From the NCBI GenBank assembly GCA_910586195.1, contig CAJUHO010000001.1:37327-101326 (forward strand): a stretch of 64,000 nt of DNA, written 5' to 3'. Below, piece by piece: positions 63,980 to 64,000 of this stretch. Position 1 is the stretch's first letter. Every line of letters starts with the position of its first letter. The notes under the pieces are model-generated. The model ran no database searches and was not told the origin of the DNA. It worked only from the letters and a program-made list of their open reading frames with translations. A program made the translations under genes and the position numbers. Source of the DNA: an uncultured Bacilli bacterium. Lineage in GTDB: Bacteria > Bacillota_I > Bacilli_A > RF39 > UBA660.

Positions 63980-64000
63980 TTTCAAATCACAAAAGAAAGG

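Overview
The window is AT-rich, gene-dense bacterial chromosome with nearly all genes on the + strand. It comes from a low-GC, endospore-forming Bacillota. Six or more sporulation genes are recognisable: sspI, gpr, spoIIP, ylbD/ylbE, spoIVB and spoIIM. The order ylbD-ylbE-ylbF-rsmD, the gpr-spoIIP pair, the T-box leaders, RNase HIII, YvyE and a CIRCE-controlled hrcA operon all point to a Bacilli-like lineage, perhaps an uncultured gut relative. I cannot place it more precisely. I saw no rRNA, tRNA or CRISPR array.

Layout. 0-1.6 kb: tandem DUF4259-type paralogues. 1.6-8.5 kb: a HAD phosphatase, spore protein SspI, a LemA/DUF2207 pair, a YgjP-type metallopeptidase and an RNA-processing cluster (TrmH-like methylase, rimM, trmD). 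8.6-11.4 kb: a DUF192-like gene, a sigma-70 factor with a long N-terminal extension, a 6S RNA and yebC. 11.4-15.7 kb: an Ile T-box operon (CaCA antiporter, ileS). 15.8-21.5 kb: a cytosolic HEGGH protein, a HEAT-repeat/GT2 pair, a transglutaminase and rpsT. 21.6-30.5 kb: gpr-spoIIP, parE-parC, a decayed P-loop gene, ylbD/E/F and rsmD. 30.5-38 kb: a pilin-like peptide, a degenerate HD protein and hrcA-grpE-dnaK-pepF-dnaJ. 38-41.5 kb: a decaying accessory island with HTH genes, a toxin-like C-terminus, small membrane proteins, frameshifts and duplicated 3' ends. 41.5-45.7 kb: rnhC, cvpA, thioredoxin, an HTH membrane regulator and yvyE. 45.8-48.8 kb: an HD/NT5C-like nucleotidase gene (frameshifted), a PgeF/LACC1-like protein and an unknown gene. 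48.9-57 kb: an AI-2E-type permease and an Ala T-box operon (two P-loop kinases, alaS, holA), then nusB-xseA-xseB. 57-64 kb: spoIVB, DUF421, a Prli42-like miniprotein, spoIIM, two unknown genes, mnmA and two HTH regulators, ending in a repeat-rich operator region.

The most distinctive observations are these. Both T-box leaders are followed by non-synthetase genes before the cognate synthetase. An apparent nucleotide-salvage module joins an HD domain, a 5'-nucleotidase-like domain and a PgeF/LACC1-like protein. GrpE carries a cysteine-rich N-terminus. The sigma factor has an extra domain and sits next to 6S RNA. The 38-41.5 kb island holds duplicated, decaying toxin/immunity-like remnants. Several genes carry one-base lesions in A tracts, which could be real decay or sequencing error.
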